Assembly (NCBI GenBank): GCA_017307755.1
Contig: JAFKGQ010000020.1
Coordinates: 104,365-168,364, forward strand
From: Chitinophagaceae bacterium
GTDB lineage: Bacteria; Bacteroidota; Bacteroidia; Chitinophagales; Chitinophagaceae
Direction: 5' to 3'
Length of the DNA stretch: 64,000 nt
Below are positions 33,111-41,809 of the stretch, one piece after another (the stretch's first letter is position 1; each line of letters begins with the position of its first letter). The position numbers and the translations under genes are program-made. Below the pieces are notes generated by a model. The model did no database searches, was not told the origin of the DNA, and was given only the letters and a program-made list of their open reading frames with translations.

Positions 33111-33776
33111 ATGAGCAATGCAAATCCCGTGCTTACAGCCAGTCATCCCGGCGGGTCCGGTCCGGTCCTTCGCTTTTTTGCGCGGCTGATCGCCTATATC
33201 TTCCATCCCCTGTTCATCACCAGCTATGTGATGGCCTTTCTTATCTTTTTCCACCCGTATGCATTTACGGGCTTCGATCAGCGGACAAAAATATTGCGCC
33301 TCGTAAACGTTGTTCTTTGTAATGCTTTCTTTCCGGCTTTCGCCGTCTTGTTGCTAAAGCTGCTAGGTTTTATTTCGTCTATGCATCTTCGCACCGAAAA
33401 AGAGAGGATCATCCCCTATATCATCACCATGATCTTCTATTGGTGGACATGGAATGTGTATAAACATCTGCCGGACAGCCCACTCATTTCGATCAAATTT
33501 TTGTTGGGTGCTTTCCTGGCCTTGTGCGGCGGATGGCTTTGCAACATTTATTTTAAGATCAGTATGCACGGTATTGCCATGGGCGGCGCCATGATGTTCT
33601 TCTTTCTCTTTTCCTTCACGGATAGTTATGCGTCTGGTCTTTATATCTCCATTACGGCATTAGCCGCAGGATTGGTAGCCACCGCCCGGCTGATTACAGG
33701 TGATCATAAACCTTTTGAGATTTACTCCGGGCTTATCGTAGGTATGCTGGGACAGTATATTGCGTGGCAGTTCTAG
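33111..33776 (+). CDS. membrane protein with PAP2-like C-terminus
   Basis: 221 residues with about six hydrophobic helices. A PAP2-like signature remains near the end: ISMHGIAMGGAMMF (the SGH-like motif with His) and ARLITGDHKPFEIYSGLIVGMLGQYIAW (quoted from ITGDHKPFEIYSG), where His of the second motif follows a possible Asp. A first PAP2 motif with KxxxxxxRP is not clear. Closely related annotations in Bacteroidota are 'phosphatase PAP2 family', but with an incomplete motif set the enzyme activity is doubtful. It follows rpoN by nine bases and may be in the same operon. Confidence 0.7.
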   Translation: MSNANPVLTASHPGGSGPVLRFFARLIAYIFHPLFITSYVMAFLIFFHPYAFTGFDQRTKILRLVNVVLCNAFFPAFAVLLLKLLGFISSMHLRTEKERIIPYIITMIFYWWTWNVYKHLPDSPLISIKFLLGAFLALCGGWLCNIYFKISMHGIAMGGAMMFFFLFSFTDSYASGLYISITALAAGLVATARLITGDHKPFEIYSGLIVGMLGQYIAWQF

Positions 33777-33783
33777 AAAAAAG

Positions 33784-33824
33784 AAAAGCCCAAACATAGG
33801 GTACGAACCTAGATTGAGCTTTTT
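33784..33824. terminator. bidirectional terminator between convergent genes
   Basis: AAAAGC...GCTTTT with inner CAA/TTG and TAGG/CCTA pairs forms one long interrupted stem (33784-33824) in the 80-base gap between stops at 33776 and 33857. T runs follow on the plus side and A runs precede, giving T runs on the minus strand. Confidence 0.7.
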
Positions 33825-33856
33825 CACCTTCAAACCATCTGAAGTTTGCGTCCATG

Positions 33857-34612
33857 CTAGCTGTTAAGTATCTTCGATCGGCTTATGTATTTTCTGGTTG
33901 GATGATAGATAAAAAGACAGGATCCTTCTTTTATAAGATCGATAATCTCTTGTGACTCGTTTGCCGGTACCGCCGGACATCCAAAGCTCCGTCCGCTGAC
34001 CCCATTCATTTGTAAAAAGTCAGGCCCAACATACTCCGATCCATGCACCACGATATTCCGTCCGCCGGCCCTGTCGTTAAAGCCTCTTTCCATACCCCGT
34101 ATCTTCAGCGACAACCCATTCGTCCCGTAGTAAGTATCCTGCGTCACATAAAAACCCAGACTGGTCTTATGGGAAGCCGGGTTGTTGGAAAAGCTCTGCG
34201 CATATTCCATCCCCGAGTTCCGGCCATGCGCTACATATGTATTCACCAACACCGTCTTTTGCTCCATGTCCAGCACATACATCCGTTTGTTCCTGGAGGA
34301 CTGACTGAGATCACAGATGGACAGGATATTTGCTTTGCCCAGCAGGTGGTGCTCCAACATATAATGATATCCCTTAAGGGCATATTCAAAAGCCTTTTTG
34401 GCCAGACCGATCTCCTGCAGGTTGAACTCTTCATACAAGGCCGCTGCCTCTTCGGCAAATGCGGCAGCCTTTGCAGAAACTTTTGCACTCACCACATGCT
34501 TGTGTCCCCCGCCGCCGGGCCCATTTCCTCCGTCAGCTTTCAACACATTCACCGGCGCTACAAAAGCCAGCACCACACACCAACATACCGGGTTAAAAAG
34601 AATACGACGCAT
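33857..34612 (-). CDS. YkuD_2-type murein L,D-transpeptidase catalytic domain protein
   Basis: 251 residues with a signal peptide (LFNPVCWCVVLAFVAPVNVLKA). After a Gly/His/Ala-rich linker and a helix (YEEFNLQEIGLAKKAFEYALKGYHYM, quoted from LQEIGLAKKAFEYALKG), the catalytic fold runs to the end: ILSICDLSQSSRNKRMYVLDM, TYVAHGRNSG, SLGFYVT, IVVHGSEYV and GRSFGCPAVP, with His and Cys as the catalytic pair in the order of the YkuD superfamily. Such enzymes build 3-3 crosslinks or attach proteins to peptidoglycan. A hairpin between it and the rpoN operon serves both. Confidence 0.92.
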   Translation of the reverse strand: MRRILFNPVCWCVVLAFVAPVNVLKADGGNGPGGGGHKHVVSAKVSAKAAAFAEEAAALYEEFNLQEIGLAKKAFEYALKGYHYMLEHHLLGKANILSICDLSQSSRNKRMYVLDMEQKTVLVNTYVAHGRNSGMEYAQSFSNNPASHKTSLGFYVTQDTYYGTNGLSLKIRGMERGFNDRAGGRNIVVHGSEYVGPDFLQMNGVSGRSFGCPAVPANESQEIIDLIKEGSCLFIYHPTRKYISRSKILNS

Positions 34613-34754
34613 TTTTGTTGTTTCAAAGGTTTTATCAAATGTCCTCTTCTAAACGGAGGGGAAACTAAAATATTATCTTATTCTGTATTGTACAAGAACC
34701 TTTTACGAAAACTTTTTATTGTGCGGGTCATTTCTTTTTTAAAGGGATAAGAAA

Positions 34755-34779
34755 AACCCCTTACAATATGTAAGGGGTT
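34755..34779 (-). terminator. terminator of the MATE exporter gene
   Basis: AACCCCTTAC (34755-34764), AATAT, GTAAGGGGTT (34770-34779) is a perfect 10-bp stem. On the minus strand it is followed by a T run. It lies 35 bases past the MATE gene stop. Confidence 0.9.
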
Positions 34780-34814
34780 AATAGTCAATGCAGTTCACAA
34801 ACAACCCTAAAGGG

Positions 34815-36215
34815 CTATATTTTTACCTTTTTCCAGGCTCCTCTCCTGAACAGCAGATAGCTGGCGGCCGTCACCGCCGTTTCAGTAACAGGGATCGCAA
34901 TGAACAAGCCCAGCGGCCCCATACCCACTACCACCGAAAGGACATAGGCCAGCGGGATCTGAAAGGCCCAGAAACAGCAGAGGTTGATTATTGTAGGAGT
35001 ACGGGTGTCTCCTGCTCCGTTAAAAGCGTTGGTCAGCACCATGCCCACTCCATATATGATATACCCCAGAGAGACGACGCGCAGCGCCAGCACGGCCACC
35101 TTTTCAACTTCAGCGTCGCTGTTCATAAAAGATACGATGACTTCGGAGCCAAAGAGAAAAAGCAGGGTAACGATAAGCATAAAGATACCGTTGTACCGGG
35201 CGGCCGTCCACACCGACTGTTCCGCCCTGTCCGGCTTTTGCGCTCCCAGGTTCTGACCTACCAGTGTCGCGGCCGCATTGCTCATACCCCAGGCAGGCAG
35301 CAGGAAGAAAAGGAAGATACGTATAGCCACCTGGTAACCGGCGATAGCAGCGTCTCCAAATCTCGCCGTAATACGGATCATGACGATCCAGCTGGCCGAA
35401 GCGATAAGGAACTGTACGGTCCCCGTCCAGGCGATCTTTACAAGGGCTTTTAACACAGTAATGTCCGGCTTGAAAGAGCGCAAGGTGATACGGACAAGAC
35501 CTTTACCCCTGAACAGGTGATATAGCTGGTAAAGGACACCGACGCCTCTTCCGATGGTGGTGGCGATGGCGGCTCCTTTTAATCCGAAATAATGAATGAG
35601 CAGAGGACAAAGGATGATATTACAGCCGTTGGCGATCCATAGGGACCACATGGCCATGGATGCATTACCCGCTCCGCGAAAGATCCCGTTGATCAGGTAC
35701 AACAGCATGATCACGATGCTGCCGCCAAAGAGGATACGGGTATAAGATGCACCGGAAGCCACCGTTTCCGGAGAGGCCCCCATCACCCGGAGGATATCTG
35801 CAGCAAATATGAACCCCGCCAGACTGACGACCACCGTGATGCCGAGGGCAAGATTGATGGCCTGGGCTGCCGCATGAGCCGCTTCCTCCGGATTCTTTTC
35901 TCCCGTACGCCGGGCTACCATCGCCGTGGCGGCCATGCTGAGTCCGATGGCCATGGAATACACCAGTGTAAGCACCGACTCTGTCAGACCCACCGTTGCT
36001 ACGGCCTCCTTGCCAAGGCGACCTACAAAGAAAATATCCACGACGGCAAAGACCGACTCCATACACATCTCCAGGATCATGGGTATGGATAAAAAAATGA
36101 CGGCTCTACGGATACTGCCCGTGGTATAATCCCGGTGCCCGCCCGAAAGCGCTTGTTTGATAATAGAATAGACAGAATTATTCTTACTGCCGGAAGTAGT
36201 TTGATCAGAAGACAT
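34815..36215 (-). CDS. MATE-family multidrug/Na+ or H+-coupled exporter
   Basis: 466 residues from the ATG at 36215; a longer upstream frame is rejected because it precedes a hydrophilic stretch without resemblance. Twelve hydrophobic helices are visible, in two six-helix halves with related sequence: RAVIFLSIPMILEMCMESVFAVVDIFFVGRLGKEAVATVGL (quoted from PMILEMCMESVFAVVDIFFVG) is the typical opening, and GAGDTRTPTIINLCCFW is in the second half. MATE proteins export drugs, dyes or metabolites against an Na+ or H+ gradient. The gene stands alone on the minus strand with its own terminator. Confidence 0.94.
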   Translation of the reverse strand: MSSDQTTSGSKNNSVYSIIKQALSGGHRDYTTGSIRRAVIFLSIPMILEMCMESVFAVVDIFFVGRLGKEAVATVGLTESVLTLVYSMAIGLSMAATAMVARRTGEKNPEEAAHAAAQAINLALGITVVVSLAGFIFAADILRVMGASPETVASGASYTRILFGGSIVIMLLYLINGIFRGAGNASMAMWSLWIANGCNIILCPLLIHYFGLKGAAIATTIGRGVGVLYQLYHLFRGKGLVRITLRSFKPDITVLKALVKIAWTGTVQFLIASASWIVMIRITARFGDAAIAGYQVAIRIFLFFLLPAWGMSNAAATLVGQNLGAQKPDRAEQSVWTAARYNGIFMLIVTLLFLFGSEVIVSFMNSDAEVEKVAVLALRVVSLGYIIYGVGMVLTNAFNGAGDTRTPTIINLCCFWAFQIPLAYVLSVVVGMGPLGLFIAIPVTETAVTAASYLLFRRGAWKKVKI

Positions 36216-36573
36216 GAGATCCTGATTTAAAAAATTGGAAAATAAAAAAACTGACGGTAGGGTGCAAAGGCATGTTGGCACCATGGAGAGGCGGGCTGCG
36301 AGGACGCCGGAGGCCCTTCATTAGATACAGCCTGCTACATCGAGGGGAAAATTAGCACTTCATAAGCATAACATTAATAAGGCAAAACTCATGTATTTTT
36401 TTAACAGGGAGAAATATTTTCGGAACAAACGGTTCTTTTGAAAAAGGATTGTCTCAAATACCCCGTGTACCTTGCTCGTTTCCCCCTGGCGCTAATTTTT
36501 TAACAGAAAGAAATGTTCGATGGAAATTATCGCCCACCTTTTTTAAACTAACTTGGGCCCTTTAACCGTGAGC
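36216..36573. other. 358-base intergenic region without a gene
   Basis: Between the MATE start and the ECF sigma start. The MATE-proximal 110 bases are GC-rich with short repeats; the rest is AT-rich with runs of T (for example near 36397-36403 and 36497-36503). I see no known riboswitch consensus, no tRNA and no frame with a good start. It presumably holds the promoters of both divergent genes. Confidence 0.6.
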
Positions 36574-37098
36574 ATGCCCGATGCAGAGCAATATCGCGCC
36601 TTTCAGGTAGTATTTGACACCTACTACAATGCCCTTTGTAACTATGCTTATAGTTACTTAAAGGACGAAGACGCCTGTGAGGACATCGTGCAGGAGGTAT
36701 TTACACGCATATGGGAGCATCGTGCCAATCTCATCGGCACGGAAGAGATCAGGTATTACCTTTTTACGGCAGTCCGTAACAACTGTATCTCACAGCTGAG
36801 AAAGGAAAAAAAGAACAGCACCGTCCAGTGGGAGAGTGGGTCCCCTGAATATATACAGGATAAAGCTGAATATATTCAGGATAAAGAAGAACGGGAAAAG
36901 GATTATAGGGCGGCGATACAAAAGGCCATCGAAGGGCTGCCTCCGAGGTGCAGAGAGGTATTCCTGCTCAGCAGGATCAGCAATATGACGTATAAGGAAA
37001 TCGCAAAAAGTCTGGATATCTCCGAAAAGACAGTGGAAAACCAGATTGGGAAGGCTTTGAAGCTGATAAGGGCCTCTCTTGTCAATATTTTTTTGTAA
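36574..37098 (+). CDS. FecI-type ECF sigma factor
   Basis: 174 residues from the ATG at 36574; an upstream TTG is less likely. Region 2 shows YNALCNYAYSYLKDEDACEDIVQEVFTRIWEH (quoted from DACEDIVQEVFTRIW), with RYYLFTAVRNNCISQLRKEKK; region 4 shows LPPRCREVFLLSRISNMTYKEIAKSLDISEKTVENQIGKAL (quoted from LPPRCREVFLLSRI). The linker carries a tandem duplication, EYIQDKAEYIQDKEE. With the FecR gene 55 bases downstream and a TonB receptor after that, it is the cytoplasmic arm of a cell-surface signalling system that controls uptake of one nutrient or siderophore. Confidence 0.94.
   Translation: MPDAEQYRAFQVVFDTYYNALCNYAYSYLKDEDACEDIVQEVFTRIWEHRANLIGTEEIRYYLFTAVRNNCISQLRKEKKNSTVQWESGSPEYIQDKAEYIQDKEEREKDYRAAIQKAIEGLPPRCREVFLLSRISNMTYKEIAKSLDISEKTVENQIGKALKLIRASLVNIFL
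36847..36888 (+). repeat. 21-bp tandem duplication inside the FecI-type sigma gene
   Basis: Units at 36847-36867 and 36868-36888 agree at 18 of 21 bases and encode EYIQDKA and EYIQDKE. They lie in the linker between sigma regions 2 and 4, where length changes are tolerated. A recent slippage event is the simplest source. Confidence 0.85.
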
Positions 37099-37153
37099 AT
37101 ATGTAGGGGATAAAGCCGGTTTTTACGTTTTTTAGATAAACCACACCTTTCAA

Positions 37154-38170
37154 ATGGAGGACAACGAACATATCCGGCTGATAACGAGGCATCTCAGTCA
37201 GGAGACCTCCCCGGAGGAAGAAGCCAGCCTGCAAAAATGGCTGACTGCCGCCCCGGAACACCGTCTGGAATTCGAGGCCCTGAAAGATATCTGGCATACC
37301 AGTGGGGCAGTCGTAGGCGGCCGGACCTTTGATAAGGCCGTCGCCTGGAAGAACATCGCCCCGCAAATCATCGGCGCCTTGCCGGATACTTCCGCTCTCC
37401 TTTCTCCGGTACAGCCCAGGCCCACCGGCCTTCGTCGTCCCCTCTGGCCCCGAACCCTGGCAGCCGCGTGCGCATTATTGTTGCTGCTGGGCGCCGGATG
37501 GCGGTATTATACCATCCAGCGGCATCCTTCGATGCAAAAGATCCTTGCATCCGGGAACAACCAGCAAATATCCCTGCCTGATGGTTCCCTGGTATGGTTG
37601 AGGAAAGGGGCTGAAATGGAATACCCAAGTTCTTTCAGCGACCGGCTCAGACAGGTGGAGCTGAACGGAGAGGCCTTCTTCCAGCCCGCGACGGACCCCT
37701 CCCGGCCCTTTAGGATAAATACGCCTCACGCTGTCATCGAGGACATCGGCACCACTTTTCTTGTAAAGGACGAGGATGCCGGCGGGGAGGTCATCGTCAC
37801 CTCGGGAAAGGTAAAGTTGACGGGAAAGGAGGATGCCGGTAACCCTCTGATCCTCTTACCAGGACAAAAAGCAACGATCCTCAAAAATAAATTGTCAGTT
37901 ACACGACTGGGTACATCTAACTTTATGTCGTGGAAGACAGGTCTGCTCGAATTTCGGCAGGCGCCCCTAGAACAGGTAGTGCAGGATATCAGCGATCATT
38001 ACAGCACTCCTGTCTCTGTTGCTCCGGAACTAAAAGCCGGGGCAGGAGAGATAAAAGTCACCGCCCGCTTTGACCATCAGCCACTGCACCAGGTGCTGGA
38101 CGAGATAAAGCTGACGACAGGGCTCCAGACCGCGAGGGAAAAAGACACCCTGTTCTTCGTCCGTCAATGA
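37154..38170 (+). CDS. FecR-family anti-sigma factor
   Basis: 338 residues. A cytoplasmic N-terminal domain binds the sigma factor (HIRLITRHLSQETSPEEEASLQKWL), one membrane helix runs from about 98 to 115 (LAAACALLLLLGAGW), and the periplasmic FecR domain has SLPDGSLVWLRKGAEMEYP, VELNGEAFFQPATDPSRPFRINTP and TSGKVKLTG. The DUF4974 C-terminus ends TARFDHQPLHQVLDEIKLTTG (shown by its part QPLHQVLDEI). Its stop overlaps the receptor start (ATGA). It relays the receptor signal through the inner membrane to the FecI sigma factor. Confidence 0.95.
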   Translation: MEDNEHIRLITRHLSQETSPEEEASLQKWLTAAPEHRLEFEALKDIWHTSGAVVGGRTFDKAVAWKNIAPQIIGALPDTSALLSPVQPRPTGLRRPLWPRTLAAACALLLLLGAGWRYYTIQRHPSMQKILASGNNQQISLPDGSLVWLRKGAEMEYPSSFSDRLRQVELNGEAFFQPATDPSRPFRINTPHAVIEDIGTTFLVKDEDAGGEVIVTSGKVKLTGKEDAGNPLILLPGQKATILKNKLSVTRLGTSNFMSWKTGLLEFRQAPLEQVVQDISDHYSTPVSVAPELKAGAGEIKVTARFDHQPLHQVLDEIKLTTGLQTAREKDTLFFVRQ

Positions 38171-40770
38171 GGATTACAAAGAAATACTTATCGGTTATTT
38201 TCCTCCTCTGCCTGGCCGCCATCCGGCTGCCGGCGCAAAAGAACAGCATGCTCTATCGGCCCTTCCGTTCCCATCTGCAAAAAGGGGCCATCAAAGACTT
38301 CCTGGATGAGATCAATATGAGGAGTGGCATACAGGTCGAATACGCGTCGGTGAGCTTCCCGCCGGGAAAGATCGTAAGCCTGAACAACGACGTTCTTACA
38401 CTGGGCGCCCTCTTACAACAGGTGCTTGCCGGAGAAAAAGTAAAAGCCATAGAAAAGAACGATAAGATCATCCTGATCCCATCCGACGTCCCCCTGGCTG
38501 ATGACGCATTGCTACCCCTCTACTCCTTTTTTGGGATCATCGGTGAAGAAGGCAGCCTCGAACCCCTCCACGACGCCGTCATCTATGAGCCGTCTACCCG
38601 TAAAGCCACCGTAACCAATGTACATGGATATTTCAGCCTGCAGTTGCCCGAAGGACGGCATCTGCTGGAGGTCACATATGCCGGGTATAAGTCCCGGCAG
38701 GTGGAGATCACCCTGCATTGGGACCTACGTTCCGACGTGTTCATGACCCGGAAAGAAGATATCCCCGAAGTCATCGTCTCCGCCGCCGACGAGGTAAAGA
38801 AAAATGGCACCGACAAGATACTTCCCGGCCAATATAGCGCCTATAACAATATCCTGGGAGAAAATGACGTCCTGCGCTCGCTGTTCATCCTTCCCGGCGT
38901 CATCAATGCGACGGATGCTACCAATGGACTGTTGGTGCGGGGCGGTGAACAGGACGGCAACCTTTTTCTCCTGGACGGCAATCCCGTTTTTAATCCTACC
39001 CATATGCTGGGGGCCCTCTCCATCGTCAACAAGACATCCATGCGATCCATGCAGCTGTTCAAGAACGACTTTCCCTCCCGGTACGGAGGACGGCTCTCTT
39101 CCGTCATCGATGTCAATACCAAAGATGGAAATATGGAGAAATGGGGGGGCGAAGCCAACCTCAACTTCCTGGCGGGTTCTTTCACCGTGGAAGGGCCATT
39201 AAAAAAGAACAAGACAGCTGTCATGCTTTCGTTCAGGCACAGTATGTTCACTTCCGTGCTCGATCTGTTCCAAAAAGATTTCGACAATAATTTTTATGAC
39301 ATCCAGTTTAAATGCACCCATCTGCTGGACAAGAACAACAAATTGATGCTGAATCTCTATTCAGGCATCGATAACCTGAACCTCCAGATCAGCAACAACA
39401 ACCTGAACAACCGGCAGCGCTGGGGTAACCGCATTGCATCCCTGGGCTGGACCCACCTCCTCTCCTCCAATGCCTTTATCACCACCACGCTCTCAACCAG
39501 CAATTATTACAATCTGGCCGGGTTTATCTACACCAATTACGATGATTCCACCGGCCAGCCCATCGCCCGACGCTCTTTCAACACCTATTCCTCTTTGGCC
39601 CATTACGCCGCCCGGACACAGCTGGAAATGCGGATGACCAATGCGGTTAAGCTCAATTTTGGAGGCGAGTTCGCCTACACCCGGATCAAACCCTTCGAGA
39701 GCAAGATCGACTCTACCATCGCCATCGACCCCGCCAGCTTTCAGTCCTCTACCCCCCTTCCATTCAAGGAGGTTACGCTTTATTCCGAGATGGACCTCGC
39801 CATAAACAAACATTTCCTGCTGAGGCCAGGGATACATTTTTCAAAATACCGTTTCAGGGACTACCAGTTTACGTCCATCCAACCAAGGCTTTATGCCGTC
39901 TATAAACTTAGCGCCACCGGACAGATATATGCCTCCTATAGCAGGATGACCCAATATCTCCATCTCCTGACCAACCCCTCGCTGGGCATCAACAGCGATA
40001 CGTGGGTGCCAAGCACCGGGCTGCTAGACCCCGAAGACAGCAGAAGCCTGGACCTGGGATACACCTTTAAAAAGAAGGATATTTCTTTTACACTGGGGGG
40101 CTATTGGAAGAAAATGTACAATGTGACCAACTATACAGAGGGAAAAAGCTTTTTTATCAATACAGACTCCACCTGGGAGCAGAACGTACAGACTGGCAAA
40201 GGATGGAGCTATGGGATGGAATTCATGGGGGAAAAGTCAGGCCGCAAGCTGAATGTCCATATCGCTTATACTTTATCCTGGAGCTGGCGGAAATTCGATC
40301 AGATCAACCAGGGAAAGAAATTCCCCTTTAAGTACGATCGCCGTCACAACCTTAATGTCGCAGTTACCTACAAGGCGGACAAGACCAAGGACATTTCATT
40401 ACTTTGGATGATCGCTTCCGGGGATCTGTTCACCCTGCCGGAAAAGATCTACCCTGATTTTGACAATGCCCAGCAGATCTCCAGCCCGAACGATCTGCTA
40501 AAAAGCTACCGGTTCATCTATCATTTTGGCGGCATCAACGACTACCGTACCCGGCCTTACCATCGCCTGGACCTCTCCGCCAGCTATCATCCGCCCCGGA
40601 AAAAACGGTTTGGCTTCAACTGGACTGCCGGTGTCTATAATGTCTATGGCTCACCCGGACAATACAGCTATGGCCTGGAAGGCTCCCTGCACAGCAAATC
40701 CCTCGTCATTATTATGAAAAACCAATTGTTTAATATAACACCGTACCTGTCAACTACCGTCGATTTTTGA
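38167..40770 (+). CDS. TonB-dependent transducer receptor with STN domain
   Basis: 867 residues. A signal peptide (KYLSVIFLLCLAAIRLPAQ) precedes an STN domain (about 25-105: LQKGAIKDFLDEINMRSGIQVEYAS region, ending GEKVKAIEKNDKIILIP), a carboxypeptidase-regulatory-like domain (about 130-200: TRKATVTNVHGYFSLQLPEG), a plug (about 215-320: GENDVLRSLFILPGV, LLVRGGEQDGNLFLLDGNPVF) and a beta-barrel ending in aromatic-rich strands (PYLSTTVDF). STN domains contact FecR, so this is the sensing receptor of the operon. The barrel shows no SusD-type partner gene; a DUF4249 lipoprotein follows instead. Substrate unknown, possibly a siderophore or peptide. Confidence 0.94.
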   Translation: MRITKKYLSVIFLLCLAAIRLPAQKNSMLYRPFRSHLQKGAIKDFLDEINMRSGIQVEYASVSFPPGKIVSLNNDVLTLGALLQQVLAGEKVKAIEKNDKIILIPSDVPLADDALLPLYSFFGIIGEEGSLEPLHDAVIYEPSTRKATVTNVHGYFSLQLPEGRHLLEVTYAGYKSRQVEITLHWDLRSDVFMTRKEDIPEVIVSAADEVKKNGTDKILPGQYSAYNNILGENDVLRSLFILPGVINATDATNGLLVRGGEQDGNLFLLDGNPVFNPTHMLGALSIVNKTSMRSMQLFKNDFPSRYGGRLSSVIDVNTKDGNMEKWGGEANLNFLAGSFTVEGPLKKNKTAVMLSFRHSMFTSVLDLFQKDFDNNFYDIQFKCTHLLDKNNKLMLNLYSGIDNLNLQISNNNLNNRQRWGNRIASLGWTHLLSSNAFITTTLSTSNYYNLAGFIYTNYDDSTGQPIARRSFNTYSSLAHYAARTQLEMRMTNAVKLNFGGEFAYTRIKPFESKIDSTIAIDPASFQSSTPLPFKEVTLYSEMDLAINKHFLLRPGIHFSKYRFRDYQFTSIQPRLYAVYKLSATGQIYASYSRMTQYLHLLTNPSLGINSDTWVPSTGLLDPEDSRSLDLGYTFKKKDISFTLGGYWKKMYNVTNYTEGKSFFINTDSTWEQNVQTGKGWSYGMEFMGEKSGRKLNVHIAYTLSWSWRKFDQINQGKKFPFKYDRRHNLNVAVTYKADKTKDISLLWMIASGDLFTLPEKIYPDFDNAQQISSPNDLLKSYRFIYHFGGINDYRTRPYHRLDLSASYHPPRKKRFGFNWTAGVYNVYGSPGQYSYGLEGSLHSKSLVIIMKNQLFNITPYLSTTVDF

Positions 40771-41735
40771 TGCAAAGCGCCATACCATATCATCCTCTTC
40801 GCCCCGTGCTGACAGTTTTACTGCCGATGCTTATACTGCTGGGAATAGCCTGCCAGAAAGACCCTTATCAGGATCAGCCGGTGAACAACGAGTTGGTAAT
40901 ACTGGCGGAGATCACGGCGGGGGACTCCGTGAAGATCCCCGTCAGCAAAAGCATACAGGTGGGCAATGGCGGGATCATAAGCTTTGAAAAAGTAAATTCA
41001 GCCAGTGTAAAGCTCGCCAGAGACGATGGAAAATCCTGGACCCTCAAATTAAACACCTCTCCCAACTATGCAGCCAATCCCGCCTCGATCTATACCGCCC
41101 CTCAAAGACCCCGGGTTAATACTACCTATACACTACAGGTACAGGACCCGTTATCCGGCACAGTCTCTTCCCGGACTACAATACCTCCGCCCGTGCATGT
41201 AAAGGACGTCGACACCGTCACAGAGATCCGCAATGGCAACCCGATGCTCCGGCTCCGGTTTACCCTCGTCGATTCGCCCGGTGCAAACCATTATTTTGTA
41301 TTCGAGGCCCTGAAAGAAGGGCTGAGGATAAAACATCACGACACCCTTTCTTCCAATAGCTTCCAACGGCTGAATGTCTTCACCGACGACGGTAATGTGG
41401 ACAATGCGCAGGTCAGCAGCCTGGACAGCCCCTTCCGGCGGATATTCCTGCCCGGACGTATCTTCAATGGCTTTTATACCACTTCCGTCCTGATAGACCG
41501 CAAATACTTTAAAGCCGGCGATCCGCACGACGCAGGGAGGGTATTGCTCCAGCTCAAGTCGGTAAGCGTGGAACTGTACAATTATTTATTCTGGTACGAA
41601 AAATACAGGTCGGACATCGGCTCCGTACCTCCGGGACAACTGTATTCCCCTCCCGGCAATATTCAGCATGGTCTGGGTATTTTTGGCGGCAGCAGCCGGC
41701 GCCAATGGGTCTATTATTTTGACCCCCTTAAGTAA
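40770..41735 (+). CDS. DUF4249-family outer-membrane lipoprotein
   Basis: 321 residues from the ATG at 40770, overlapping the receptor stop (TGATG). The lipoprotein signal is LTVLLPMLILLGIACQKD. The mature part holds ELVILAEITAGDSVKIPVSKS, VNSASVKLARDDGKSWTLKL, TYTLQVQDPLSGTVSSRTTIPPPVHV and an ending GIFGGSSRRQWVYYFDP typical of DUF4249. Such proteins occur only next to TonB receptors in Bacteroidota and probably help substrate capture in the way SusD does for SusC. A terminator follows. Confidence 0.9.
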   Translation: MQSAIPYHPLRPVLTVLLPMLILLGIACQKDPYQDQPVNNELVILAEITAGDSVKIPVSKSIQVGNGGIISFEKVNSASVKLARDDGKSWTLKLNTSPNYAANPASIYTAPQRPRVNTTYTLQVQDPLSGTVSSRTTIPPPVHVKDVDTVTEIRNGNPMLRLRFTLVDSPGANHYFVFEALKEGLRIKHHDTLSSNSFQRLNVFTDDGNVDNAQVSSLDSPFRRIFLPGRIFNGFYTTSVLIDRKYFKAGDPHDAGRVLLQLKSVSVELYNYLFWYEKYRSDIGSVPPGQLYSPPGNIQHGLGIFGGSSRRQWVYYFDPLK

Positions 41736-41772
41736 GGCCTTTAAAAAAAGTTCTACTCCGTCATAGGGGTAT

Positions 41773-41793
41773 AAACGCACCTGGGCGTTTTCT
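41773..41793 (+). terminator. terminator of the FecIR-receptor operon
   Basis: AAACGC (41773-41778), ACCTGG, GCGTTT (41785-41790) is followed by a short T-rich stretch, 38 bases after the DUF4249 stop. The stem is only 6 bp, so termination may be partial. Confidence 0.6.
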
Positions 41794-41809
41794 CATTGAA
41801 ATACACCGT

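Noticed and set aside
36216..36573. Possible riboswitch ahead of the MATE exporter
   Set aside because: MATE genes are often riboswitch-controlled, but I find no conserved guanidine, yybP-ykoY or preQ1-type core here.
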